Shown here in pieces: positions 35,070-44,986 of a DNA stretch of 64,000 nt. The notes under the pieces were generated by a model, which was given only the letters and a program-made list of their open reading frames with translations, searched no databases and was not told the origin of the DNA. Positions within the stretch are counted from its first letter, which is position 1. Each line of letters starts with the position of its first letter. Position numbers and translations under genes: made by a program. The DNA is from Clostridia bacterium. Lineage in GTDB: Bacteria; Bacillota; Clostridia; TANB77; CAG-465. The stretch is from positions 49,768 through 113,767 of the forward strand of contig CAAHEI010000094.1 in the NCBI GenBank assembly GCA_900772475.1, in the 5' to 3' direction.

Positions 35070-35579
35070 TTATCTTAATTTTTGTTTTGTTTTCTCTTCT
35101 TTTGATCTTGATGGAATAGTTCTACTTTCATTATCTGCAATCTTCTTAACCTCTTTATCTAATGTCTTTTTAACATCCTTTTCTTTTAAATTTTCTCTTT
35201 GAGGTTTAACAGATATTGTACGAGCTAATTCGTCATTTTCTCTTTGTTTTATTATTGGATTTAATTGGTATTTAATAAAATACTCAATATACATATTTCT
35301 AGCTTCCTCACGTTTTTTCTTTTTTCTTGATTTTTGTGAATCAGTTGAACTAACCAAAAAAAATTCTCCATTTTCAAATATAAGTTGTTCTTCTCCGTCT
35401 GTGAATATTACTCTATTACTATTATTAGAAATATCAATTTTATCAATTGCTCCTTCAAAATTTAAAGATTCTTCAATTCGTTTTTTATCTTCTGGAGTAA
35501 AAATTTTCTTTTTATCTAAATTATCAATTATCTCCTTAACATTATAATCAATTGGAACATTTTTGTTATCTGATGACAT
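35070..35579 (-). CDS. Hypothetical charged protein, 169 residues
   Basis: Not recognised. An acidic first half with a short beta-rich segment (NRVIFTDGEEQLIFENGEFF), then a very basic stretch (SRKKKKREEARN), a short helix, and a Lys/Glu-rich disordered tail. No signal or membrane segment. It follows mrnC by 12 bases on the same strand, which suggests a link to RNA metabolism, but the sequence gives no direct evidence. Ribosome site GGGAGGAAAAAAT. Confidence 0.65.
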   Translation of the reverse strand: MSSDNKNVPIDYNVKEIIDNLDKKKIFTPEDKKRIEESLNFEGAIDKIDISNNSNRVIFTDGEEQLIFENGEFFLVSSTDSQKSRKKKKREEARNMYIEYFIKYQLNPIIKQRENDELARTISVKPQRENLKEKDVKKTLDKEVKKIADNESRTIPSRSKEEKTKQKLR

Positions 35580-35591
35580 ATTTTTTCCTCC

Positions 35592-35987
35592 CTAATCAAA
35601 ACATTTTATACACTCTGATACTATAAAATCCAATCTTTTTATATCTTTTTTTACATATAAATAGCCAATCAAAGTTTCAAAACCAGTTGATTTTTTATAT
35701 TCTATAACTTCAACATTTTTAGATACACTGTGAATACTTGTATTTCTTCCTCTTTTATACACTTCAATTTCTTCTTCAGATAATATATCCATTATTTTAT
35801 CTATTGTTGATGACTGACCTCTTGCACTTACATATTTTATAGAATCTCTATGTAATAATCCTGTTTTTCTATTGTTTTGTGCTGCAAGATATGATCTTAT
35901 ATACACATTATATACTGCATCTCCAATAAAAGCTAAAGTTTGCATTGATACAGTTTGCAAATCAATATTTTTTATAAAATCATTCAT
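35592..35987 (-). CDS. mrnC: Mini-ribonuclease III
   Basis: A 131-residue protein made of one RNase III catalytic domain without the double-stranded RNA-binding domain. Motifs: TLAFIGDAVYNVYIRSYL (with the catalytic acidic residue), KYVSARGQSS, RGRNTSIHSVSKN and STGFETLIGYLYV. It matures 23S rRNA in Firmicutes. ATG with GAGGAAAAAATGAA context. First gene of a two-gene unit. Confidence 0.94.
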   Translation of the reverse strand: MNDFIKNIDLQTVSMQTLAFIGDAVYNVYIRSYLAAQNNRKTGLLHRDSIKYVSARGQSSTIDKIMDILSEEEIEVYKRGRNTSIHSVSKNVEVIEYKKSTGFETLIGYLYVKKDIKRLDFIVSECIKCFD

Positions 35988-36147
35988 TTCATTTTTTCCT
36001 CAATTCTATTTTATTATATATTATTTACAAATATTTTTCAACATATTAAAAAAAATATTAATAATATATTGAAAAAAGTTTTTATTTAGTGATATAATTA
36101 AATATATGTATTTATTATAATTCGGGGGTGATAATATTGGAATAAAA

Positions 36148-36381
36148 GTGAATAAAAATTCTAAAATATCTTTAATTTTAGGAATAATAAGCTTAATAGC
36201 TTGGCTTTTACCCTTAGTTGGGTATCCAATATCAATTGTTGGTTTATGTATCGGAATTTTTGAGAGGAAAAAAGAAAAAAATAAAAGTTCTACTATAGGG
36301 ATTGTTTTGTCCTTTATTGGACTTGTAATTACGCTCACTAATTCTATTGCCGGAGTTATAATTACCACGAGTAAACTATAA
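36148..36381 (+). CDS. Small two-span membrane protein, DUF4190-like
   Basis: A 77-residue protein: basic start, a hydrophobic hairpin (ISLILGIISLIAWLLPLVGY then PISIVGLCIGIFE), a charged KKEKNK loop and a final helix. The pattern matches short DUF4190-like membrane proteins. The start is uncertain: GTG at 36148 is 17 bases from GGGGGTG, while an ATT at 36136 in the same frame is well placed. It is followed 31 bases later by a longer relative, so the two probably arose by duplication. Confidence 0.6.
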   Translation: MNKNSKISLILGIISLIAWLLPLVGYPISIVGLCIGIFERKKEKNKSSTIGIVLSFIGLVITLTNSIAGVIITTSKL

Positions 36382-36411
36382 TATTTTTATTTAAATGAAA
36401 GGATGATATTT

Positions 36412-36780
36412 ATGGAAGAAACTAAAGAAAATGCAAAAAAGGTTGCAACTAAAAAATCAACTACAAAAAAGTCCACTGCAACAAAAAGCAATATTAATAA
36501 AGAAGTTGAAAATGTAACAAAATTAAAGAAAGAAAAAGATTCAAATACATCTCACTCAGAGGTCTACGAAATCGATGCATTTGCAGCCATTTCACTTATA
36601 TTAGGTGTTGCAAGTATGATAACTTGGCTATATCCTATACTTGGTATAGCTGTTGCAATTCCTGGTATATCAATGGGAATTGTTACACATGAAACTAAGA
36701 GAAGTTATTATTCACTTCTAGGAATTGTAATGAGTCTTGTAGGAATTATCCTATCAATAGTTAAGTCTCTTTCTATATAA
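36412..36780 (+). CDS. Membrane protein with basic N-terminus, DUF4190-like
   Basis: A 122-residue protein. The first 55 residues are Lys/Thr/Ala-rich (KKVATKKSTTKKSTATKSNI) and probably disordered; the C-terminal half repeats the layout of the preceding gene: AAISLILGVASMITWLYPIL, GIAVAIPGISMGI, a charged loop and LLGIVMSLVGIILSIVKSLS. Start ATG with AAAGGATGATATTT. No function known. Confidence 0.7.
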   Translation: MEETKENAKKVATKKSTTKKSTATKSNINKEVENVTKLKKEKDSNTSHSEVYEIDAFAAISLILGVASMITWLYPILGIAVAIPGISMGIVTHETKRSYYSLLGIVMSLVGIILSIVKSLSI

Positions 36781-36784
36781 AAAC

Positions 36785-36833
36785 AAACAAAAACAAGAAG
36801 TAATTTTACTCAGATTACTTCTTGTTTTTGTTT
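36785..36833. terminator. Bidirectional terminator between DUF4190-like gene and groEL
   Basis: A 20-bp perfect stem (left arm 36785-36804, right arm 36814-36833, with AACAAGAAGTAAT / ATTACTTCTTGTT) and a 9-nt loop, A-rich left and T-rich right. It closes two convergent transcripts. Confidence 0.92.
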
Positions 36834-36839
36834 TAAAAT

Positions 36840-38763
<1,924 letters not shown>

Positions 38764-38808
38764 AACAAACACCTCCTATATATACATATATATTCAAAAA
38801 ATATATTT

Positions 38809-38835
38809 TTAGCACTCTCTTATTTCAAGTGCTAA
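38809..38835 (-). promoter_or_regulatory. CIRCE operator (HrcA-binding)
   Basis: TTAGCACTC, a 9-base spacer and AAGTGCTAA: one mismatch from the CIRCE consensus (GAGTGCTAA in the second arm). It lies downstream of the groES -10 box, as expected for repression by HrcA. Confidence 0.95.
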
Positions 38836-38838
38836 ATC

Positions 38839-38867
38839 ATTATATCACAATTTATATTTACTTTCAA
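38839..38867 (-). promoter_or_regulatory. groESL promoter, sigma-A type
   Basis: On the minus strand TTGAAA (38862-38867), a 17-base spacer and TATAAT (38839-38844), directly upstream of CIRCE. Confidence 0.85.
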
Positions 38868-38930
38868 TATATTTTTTAATAAAAATCAGAAAAAAACATT
38901 GGTGCAAAAAATTACACCAATGTTTATAAC

Positions 38931-40967
38931 TTAACATTCCTTTATACTTTCTTTTTCATTCCTTTCAAAAGCTTCAGTTATCTCCTGAACTGATATTATG
39001 CCTTTCTTCATAAGAAGATTTACAATGATATCAAGTTTATCCTTATTCTTGGTAAGGAATTTCTTTGTATCATCATAGACCTTTTTCATGATTTCGCTTA
39101 TTCTATCATTTACTTTATCAACCGCTGCTGGACTCATATTATGTCCATTTGAGTTATAATCATAAAGACTGATATTAGTATAGATATCATTATCCATGCC
39201 CATTTCAATTATCATACTCCGTATAATTGATGTAGCATTTTCCAGATCTGAAGAAGCACCAAAGTCCCAATCTTTAGAAACAAACTCCTGTGATACACGA
39301 CCTGCTAAGCTCATAGAAGCTTTTTCCATAACTGCTTTTCTTGTAACAGGAGCAAAACAATCATTTGGCTCAGATATTGTCACACCAAGATAATCAGATG
39401 TTGGAATGATAGATACAATCTTTAAATCATCCCTTAAATTATGCTTTGACATTAACTTGTATAAAGCGTGACCTGCTTCATGATATGCTGTTGATAACTT
39501 ATCTTTACGCTTCATGCTTTTAAACATGTCATAATTTGTTTTGAAAACTTTATCAACATCAACACGCTTAACAGCTTTTCTTCTTGCAAGTTTTGCCATA
39601 GCAGAAGCTCTATCTACAAGATCAATAGTTAGATCAGGGTTATTACCATAATAATTCATTGCCTTTGCAGTTATTATAGCATAATTTAATACATCATCAT
39701 CCATGGATACCTTATGATAATCCGTAATGGATTTTACCCTTAATGCCACCATATCTTTGACTTCTGAAAGTTTTGGTTCTTTTACTGATATTTTTTCAAA
39801 TCTTCGTTTGAAAGCTGGATCAACAGCAAAATACCTTTCATATTCAATATTTGTTGTTGAACCAATGAATACAACATCATCACGAGCCAAAATAGGTTTT
39901 AGGGAACCACTTAAATCAGGACCACTGTTTTCTGCACTACCAGCACCAAGTATTTGATGAATTTCATCGATAAATACTATAATATTACTTGTTTTCTTTA
40001 AAAATTGAATGAGTTGTTGAATCTTAAGTTCAAACTCTCCTCTGTACTTTGTACCAGCAACCATACCAGTCAAGTTTAATGACACAACTTTATAGTTTTT
40101 AAACTCTCTTGGGCATTTTTCATTTACAATTTGAATTGTAATTGCTTCAACAATTGCTGTTTTGCCAACACCTGCATCACCAACCAAGATAGCATTTCTC
40201 TTTGTCTTTTTAGAAAAGATATTCCAGACCTGCTTAATTTCTTTGTCACGACCAAGGATCTGACATTCCTCACCCTTAACGTACTGCTCATTTAATATTT
40301 CACAACAGCTCTTAAGAGTTTCTGGAATAGAAATGGTATTATTTTTATTAAGTTTATAAATAGTTGCATTCATAGCTAACATATTTACAAGCTCTGAAGT
40401 ATCAAATTCAAATTTTTCTAAAAGACGTTTAAAGCTACAATCCTCTAAAGTTAAAATTGAATAAAGAAGATTCTCTTCATCGATAAAATCCTGCCCATTT
40501 GAAAGACATCTTTGATATGCATCCTCAAATGCTTTTTCAAGATTTGAAGAATATGGAATATTTTCATATTTTATATTTTGGATAAATGCTGATTTATCAA
40601 CTACATAAATAAACTGATTTTGAGCTTGTGCATCGCTTTTTTCAAGCTCATCTGAATCCATTTGTTCCTCTTCAACTTCATCTTGAGACATTGCCTCATT
40701 TTGTTCCGCATTACTAAAAGGATATTCTTTTCCAGTTACATACTCAAAAATTTCATTGTTTATTGTGGTCTCATATACAATTTTTTCACAATAGATTTGA
40801 CATCCTGATTCAAGTTTTAACCTCTGCAAACAACAGGACCTATCCATAAGAATTGAAAGCCCCATATGAACTGTACAAATTTCATCACTTCTGAAGTCTC
40901 CGGCTAAATATATAGCCCGCTCAATTGCCTGACTTAATTTTCCTGACATATTATACATTTTTCTCAT
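38931..40967 (-). CDS. Clp-N / ClpA-type AAA+ / M41 (FtsH-like) chimeric protease
   Basis: A 678-residue protein with no membrane segment. Two Clp-N-type repeats (residues 7-55, LSQAIERAIYLAGDF; 141-198, LEKAFEDAYQRCL) are separated by an acidic linker. One AAA+ module follows with ClpA/B D1-like motifs: Walker A GDAGVGKT (263-270), Walker B VFIDEIHQ (331-338), GAGSAENSGPDLSGSLKPIL, and Arg fingers in AFKRRF. The C-terminal 190 residues are an M41 zinc protease with HEAGH (496-500) and the third ligand Asp574 in GASSDLENAT. FtsH normally has two membrane helices and its own AAA type; here a Clp-type front end replaces them. It probably unfolds and digests cytoplasmic proteins. ATG with AAGGAGGCATTATT and a consensus promoter upstream. 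Confidence 0.88.
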   Translation of the reverse strand: MRKMYNMSGKLSQAIERAIYLAGDFRSDEICTVHMGLSILMDRSCCLQRLKLESGCQIYCEKIVYETTINNEIFEYVTGKEYPFSNAEQNEAMSQDEVEEEQMDSDELEKSDAQAQNQFIYVVDKSAFIQNIKYENIPYSSNLEKAFEDAYQRCLSNGQDFIDEENLLYSILTLEDCSFKRLLEKFEFDTSELVNMLAMNATIYKLNKNNTISIPETLKSCCEILNEQYVKGEECQILGRDKEIKQVWNIFSKKTKRNAILVGDAGVGKTAIVEAITIQIVNEKCPREFKNYKVVSLNLTGMVAGTKYRGEFELKIQQLIQFLKKTSNIIVFIDEIHQILGAGSAENSGPDLSGSLKPILARDDVVFIGSTTNIEYERYFAVDPAFKRRFEKISVKEPKLSEVKDMVALRVKSITDYHKVSMDDDVLNYAIITAKAMNYYGNNPDLTIDLVDRASAMAKLARRKAVKRVDVDKVFKTNYDMFKSMKRKDKLSTAYHEAGHALYKLMSKHNLRDDLKIVSIIPTSDYLGVTISEPNDCFAPVTRKAVMEKASMSLAGRVSQEFVSKDWDFGASSDLENATSIIRSMIIEMGMDNDIYTNISLYDYNSNGHNMSPAAVDKVNDRISEIMKKVYDDTKKFLTKNKDKLDIIVNLLMKKGIISVQEITEAFERNEKESIKEC

Positions 40968-40980
40968 AATAATGCCTCCT

Positions 40981-41006
40981 TATTTAAATTTAATTAAATT
41001 TAAATA
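40981..41006. repeat. 26-bp AT-only perfect palindrome in the protease leader
   Basis: The sequence TATTTAAATTTAA is followed at once by its reverse complement. It lies 14 bases before the start of the Clp-N/M41 gene, next to a CATTTTG/CAAAATG inverted repeat at 41009-41024. It could be a regulator site or a weak RNA hairpin. Confidence 0.6.
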
Positions 41007-41053
41007 TCATTTTGCACAAAATGTTTGAGCAAATATATGATATTTATGTAACT

Positions 41054-41082
41054 ATTATACATTGTTTTTATTAAAATGTCAA
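41054..41082 (-). promoter_or_regulatory. Promoter of the Clp-N/M41 gene
   Basis: Perfect sigma-A boxes on the minus strand: TTGACA (41077-41082), 17 bases, TATAAT (41054-41059). About 45 bases downstream lie the inverted repeats at 40981-41024. Confidence 0.85.
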
Positions 41083-41107
41083 TCATTGGCAAAATCAAAT
41101 AAAAAAA

Positions 41108-41125
41108 AAGAGAGTAAACTCTCTT
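41108..41125 (-). terminator. Intrinsic terminator of veg
   Basis: AAGAGAGT / ACTCTCTT stem with a 2-nt centre, followed on the minus strand by a run of nine T. Confidence 0.8.
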
Positions 41126-41150
41126 ACCTCTTATATCACGCCTTCTTAAA

Positions 41151-41435
41151 TTACAACCTTGTATATTTTGGTGTAGAAAAGTCATAATTTGTTAAAGTTT
41201 CTCCACTAGGCAAACTTAACTCCAAGTTATTTGTTACCAAATCCGCATAACTATAGGATAATTTACTTGACGTATCCTTCTCCTTAAAAACAAATAAATT
41301 TGGATAAGTACTATCTATTACACCCTTACGACAAACACACTTATTTCTACCTATATTAGCTTTAATAAGAATTTCTTGTCCAACATAACTTTCAACATCT
41401 TGCTTAACTTTAAGTAATGAATCTTTTGAAACCAT
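41151..41435 (-). CDS. veg: Veg family protein
   Basis: A 94-residue protein of the Veg family, best known from Bacillus where it stimulates biofilm genes. Typical features: KVKQDVESYVGQEILIKANI, GRNKCVCRKGVIDSTYPNLF and KLSYSYADLVTNNLELSL. A small beta-barrel-like cytoplasmic protein. The start chosen is the ATG after GGGTGATAGAACT; two upstream in-frame ATGs (at 41468 and 41450) are possible. The usual neighbour is the sporulation gene yabG or the ribose/ipk region; here it lies between the chimeric protease and ctp. Confidence 0.88.
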   Translation of the reverse strand: MVSKDSLLKVKQDVESYVGQEILIKANIGRNKCVCRKGVIDSTYPNLFVFKEKDTSSKLSYSYADLVTNNLELSLPSGETLTNYDFSTPKYTRL

Positions 41436-41608
41436 AGTTCTATCACCCATATATCCTTTTGAAAACATTATAGCATTTTAATCTAATTTTGTCAAAATAT
41501 AAAAAAAAGAAAAAAAGTTAAAATTACATGAGTATGTCAACTTTATTTTGTAATTTTAGCTATTTTTCTTCATTTTTTCAAAAAGACGTTTACTTTTTTA
41601 CATTTGCA

Positions 41609-42829
41609 TTACATTTTTTCTTTTAAGTACTCAATTGCTTTTTTTAATTGTGTATCTTTGTCTCTTGGAACATTATTTGATTTTTCATATTCTTTTGGCA
41701 ATTCTACAGTAATATTTGGTTCGATTCCATTCTTATGTATTTCGACCCCACTTGCTGTATAATATTTTGCAACCGTAATAGAAAGTGCTCCTTTTCCATC
41801 TAATTGCTGTACTTCTTGTACAATTCCTTTACCATATGTCTTTGTACCTATCAAAACTCCTATCTGTGAATCCTTTATCGCACTTGCAAGAATTTCAGAA
41901 GCACTTGCACTTGATGAATTCACAAGGACCGCAACAGGTATATTAATTTTATTTTTACCATCACATTTGTATACCCTTTCACTTTCATCTTTATACACAA
42001 GTTTTACAATATCACATTTTGGTAACATTTCTTTTAATATAGAAACTGTATCTGTGACCAATCCACCTGGATTATTTCTCACATCAATAATAATTCCTGA
42101 GATATTTTCAGCCATTAACTTATCATATTCTTTTTTAAATTGCTTATATACATTATTATCAAAAGACCAAATACGTATATATCCTATATTATTATCCATT
42201 ATCTCAGACTCAACATTATTTGGAGTTATTTCTTCACGTTTTACAGTCTTTTCAAAAGTTTTATTATCCCTTTTTATTATTAGCTTTACCTCAGTTCCTG
42301 CATCTCCTTTTAATTTATCAACACACTCGTAATATGTCTTAGAACTAACGACTGTCCCTTCTACACTTATTATAATATCTCCAATTTTTAAGTCAGCATC
42401 TATAGCTGGTGCGTTTGGCATTATACCAAGAATAACAATTCCCTCTGTTTCAGTATCAAAAGAAATGTGTATCCCTAATCCACCATATTTTTCATTACCA
42501 CTATTTAGCATTTGATTATATTCTTCTTCATCCATATACCTAGTATAAGGATCACCTGTTGCATCAGCAATTCCAGAAACGGCACCATCAACTAATTTTT
42601 CAGTATCAATATCCTCTATATACTTACCCTTTACCATTTTTATTGCATCTTCTATCCTTGTCATATAACCGGATAAATCTTCACCATTTGAATATTTTGT
42701 ACTATTTAATATTGAAATAGCAACAAGTATCATAGCACCAATTACGGCTATAGACAATATAACAACTATAGAGATTATGACAGCTTTATTTATAAATCTC
42801 TTTCGTTCATTTCTATATTCATCTTCCAT
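41609..42829 (-). CDS. C-terminal processing peptidase (S41)
   Basis: A 406-residue membrane-anchored serine peptidase. One N-terminal helix (AVIISIVVILSIAVIGAMIL), a PDZ domain (GGLGIHISFDTETEGIVILG to KLKGDAGTEVKLII) and the S41 catalytic core with VLVNSSSASASEILASAI (nucleophile Ser) and IGTKTYGKGIVQ (general-base Lys). It acts outside the membrane and in spore-formers can process sporulation signals (CtpB-like), though no direct evidence is here. The ATG follows AGAGGGTAGGAAAA. Confidence 0.93.
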   Translation of the reverse strand: MEDEYRNERKRFINKAVIISIVVILSIAVIGAMILVAISILNSTKYSNGEDLSGYMTRIEDAIKMVKGKYIEDIDTEKLVDGAVSGIADATGDPYTRYMDEEEYNQMLNSGNEKYGGLGIHISFDTETEGIVILGIMPNAPAIDADLKIGDIIISVEGTVVSSKTYYECVDKLKGDAGTEVKLIIKRDNKTFEKTVKREEITPNNVESEIMDNNIGYIRIWSFDNNVYKQFKKEYDKLMAENISGIIIDVRNNPGGLVTDTVSILKEMLPKCDIVKLVYKDESERVYKCDGKNKINIPVAVLVNSSSASASEILASAIKDSQIGVLIGTKTYGKGIVQEVQQLDGKGALSITVAKYYTASGVEIHKNGIEPNITVELPKEYEKSNNVPRDKDTQLKKAIEYLKEKM

Positions 42830-42942
42830 TTTTCCTACCCTCTTTAACATTATAATTATATATTAATTATATTATTTAGTCAATTAAATTATAATTTTTT
42901 TTGAGCTTTTAAGCTACTTTTTTATTTTTTTCTTATGTTTAC

Positions 42943-42971
42943 TTGACATACGTACTAATCTATTGTATAAT
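42943..42971 (+). promoter_or_regulatory. rpsU promoter
   Basis: Perfect sigma-A promoter: TTGACA (42943-42948), 17 bases, TATAAT (42966-42971), 65 bases before the rpsU start. Confidence 0.9.
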
Positions 42972-43035
42972 TTAATAGTAATTTTTTAGGGTAATTTATT
43001 TTTTATAGTTATCCAATTGGAGGGAGGGAAACAAT

Positions 43036-43209
43036 ATGCCAGGAATAAAAGTTAAAGATAATGAAAGTTTAGATAATGCATTAGCCAGATTTAAAAAACA
43101 ATGTGCAAAATATGGTGTCCTTGCCGAAATACGTAAAAGAGAACATTATGAAAAACCAAGTGTTAAAAGAAAAAAGAAATCTGAGGCTGCAAGAAAAAGA
43201 AAACATTAA
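43036..43209 (+). CDS. rpsU: Ribosomal protein S21
   Basis: A 57-residue basic protein, [20 protein letters not shown] at the start and [14 protein letters not shown] at the end, typical of bS21 of the small subunit, which acts in initiation. Ribosome site GGAGGGAGGGAAACAAT. It has its own promoter and terminator, so it is monocistronic here. It is too short for simple ORF listings but unmistakable. Confidence 0.97.
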   Translation: MPGIKVKDNESLDNALARFKKQCAKYGVLAEIRKREHYEKPSVKRKKKSEAARKRKH

Positions 43210-43239
43210 AATATAATTAAGTTATATTTAAAATATATT

Positions 43240-43270
43240 AACCACATCAATTTTTATGTGGTTATTTTTT
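43240..43270 (+). terminator. rpsU terminator
   Basis: AACCACAT / ATGTGGTT stem with an 8-nt loop, followed by ATTTTTTATT. Confidence 0.9.
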
Positions 43271-43271
43271 A

Positions 43272-43300
43272 TTGACTTTTAAAATTTTATGTTGTATAAT
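43272..43300 (+). promoter_or_regulatory. Promoter of the gene at 43347
   Basis: TTGACT (43272-43277), 17 bases, TATAAT (43295-43300), directly after the rpsU terminator. Confidence 0.85.
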
Positions 43301-43346
43301 ACTCTTACCATATAAATATATCCAAATAAAACTTTAGGAGGAAAAA

Positions 43347-44099
43347 ATGAAAGACTTAATTGAACATGAAGATTACAAAGATTATGGTGATGAGTTTGGT
43401 AATCTTACTGAGGAAAATAATCAAAAAAAAATTCAAAATAGTGAGGTTAATACAACTAAATACCTTATTATTATATCGGGCCTTATAATAACTATTATTA
43501 TACTATTATTTTCTATTATTATTTTAGTAAAAGAAAAACCATTATCTCAATCTATTTCACCACAAGAGGTAAAAAAGGTAACTTCAACTTTATTTCAAGA
43601 AAAAGAAGAAGTAAAAAGCAAAGAAAATTCATCTAATATAACAGTTTTAAAAGAAAATAAAAAAGATATAGCACCTACAGTTCCTGTACAATCTTCAACA
43701 GAAAATGCTACTATCTATATACAAGACGATAAAGAAATTCCTGTTACTGAACCAAGTACAAACGAAATAGAAACTGTACCTATACTGTATTATCAACCCC
43801 CAACAGAACAGCAAACTTCTCCAGTCAAAATACTAAATGTCGAAGATATAACTCTATCTATAAAAGAAAATTCTATTTACATAGTAACAGTCAAAGGTAA
43901 CTTTGATGGGTATGCAGAAGATGAACTAATGGCTCAAACTAAAATTGAAATTAACTCAGGAAATATTTCTACATATTCACCCATTTTATCAAATGATGCT
44001 TCTACATTTAATTTTAATATCAATCTTGAAAATTGTTATGGTGAACTTCATATTAATATTGGTAATTATGACTTTTATCAAAACATTTCAAATTCGTAA
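43347..44099 (+). CDS. Single-span membrane protein with extracellular domain
   Basis: A 250-residue protein: acidic cytoplasmic start of about 32 residues, one helix (YLIIISGLIITIIILLFSII), a long polar and Pro/Thr/Glu-rich linker (residues 60-160), and a C-terminal beta-rich part of about 85 residues (ISTYSPILSNDASTFNFNIN). It is probably anchored in the membrane with the domain outside. Ribosome site TAGGAGGAAAAA. No relative recognised; the layout is similar to the protein at 55273-56058. Confidence 0.7.
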   Translation: MKDLIEHEDYKDYGDEFGNLTEENNQKKIQNSEVNTTKYLIIISGLIITIIILLFSIIILVKEKPLSQSISPQEVKKVTSTLFQEKEEVKSKENSSNITVLKENKKDIAPTVPVQSSTENATIYIQDDKEIPVTEPSTNEIETVPILYYQPPTEQQTSPVKILNVEDITLSIKENSIYIVTVKGNFDGYAEDELMAQTKIEINSGNISTYSPILSNDASTFNFNINLENCYGELHINIGNYDFYQNISNS

Positions 44100-44134
44100 A
44101 ACAATCGTTAAAAAGCATACTCCGTATTTTCTAT

Positions 44135-44168
44135 TACCATGCCATATAAATTATGACATGGTATTTTC
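44135..44168 (+). terminator. Terminator after the 43347 gene
   Basis: TACCATG-C-CATA / TATG-A-CATGGTA stem with one mismatch, followed by TTTTC. Confidence 0.75.
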
Positions 44169-44193
44169 TATAAATAAAAAAATTTCCACTTAT

Positions 44194-44898
44194 TTATTTT
44201 GTGGAATTTTTTAATTTTAATATTTCCTTTTTAGTCAAAAATCTAAAATCCCCCTTTTTTAAACTTCCTAAATTTATATTGCCTATTTTAATTCTTTTTA
44301 GATTTAAAACTTTTAAACCTATTGCATCACACATTTTTCTAACTTGCCTATTCTTTCCTTCAGATATTATAATTTCTATCTCATCCTTATTCTGTCTCTT
44401 TCTTATTTGGGCTGGTTTAGTTATATATCCTCCTATATCTACACCTTTTTTTAGTCTTTCTATCTTGTCATCAGTTACATTTCCACTTACTTTAACAACA
44501 TATGTCTTTTTAACTTTGTTTTTAGGATGCATCATTTCATTTGCAAAATTCCCATCATTTGTAAGTAATAAAAGTCCCTCCGTATACATATCTAATCTTC
44601 CTATTGGATATACACGTAAATTTGTATCAATCAAATCTAATACACTTTTTCTTCCAAATTGTTCCTTACTTGTTGTAACATATCCTTTAGGTTTATTTAA
44701 CATTATATATACAAGCTTATCTTCCTTTTTTATTATTTTATTATCAACTGCTATAGTATCAGATATTTCATCAATTTTAACTCCAAGATCTGTAATAACC
44801 TCTCCATTTACACTTACTTTTCCACTTTGGATAAGCATATCAGCACTTCTTCTTGAACATACTCCACACTCAGCAATATACTTATTTAACCTAATCAT
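44194..44898 (-). CDS. rluB: Ribosomal large-subunit pseudouridine synthase B-type
   Basis: A 234-residue enzyme of the RsuA/RluB family: S4 RNA-binding domain (RLNKYIAECGVCSRRSADML), then KPKGYVTTSKEQFGRKSVLD, catalytic Asp in YPIGRLDMYTEGLLLLTNDG, and the C-terminal GKNRQVRKMCDAIGLKVLNL. It modifies 23S rRNA. The ATG at 44898 follows AGGAAGTGGATA. The exact site is assigned by family only. It is convergent with the 43347 gene. Confidence 0.9.
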   Translation of the reverse strand: MIRLNKYIAECGVCSRRSADMLIQSGKVSVNGEVITDLGVKIDEISDTIAVDNKIIKKEDKLVYIMLNKPKGYVTTSKEQFGRKSVLDLIDTNLRVYPIGRLDMYTEGLLLLTNDGNFANEMMHPKNKVKKTYVVKVSGNVTDDKIERLKKGVDIGGYITKPAQIRKRQNKDEIEIIISEGKNRQVRKMCDAIGLKVLNLKRIKIGNINLGSLKKGDFRFLTKKEILKLKNSTK

Positions 44899-44986
44899 TA
44901 TCCACTTCCTATCACAAAGCATTATGATATTTCATATATTATATTATCATAAGCTTATGTTTATATATTATATAAATGCTAGCATA

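Noticed and set aside
36148..36780. Two short membrane proteins as a toxin-antitoxin or holin pair
   Set aside because: Both match each other and the common DUF4190-like layout; nothing suggests a toxic peptide or an antitoxin.
41000..41185. 61-codon minus-strand frame between veg and the protease
   Set aside because: It covers the veg terminator, the protease promoter and the palindromes and has no ribosome site.
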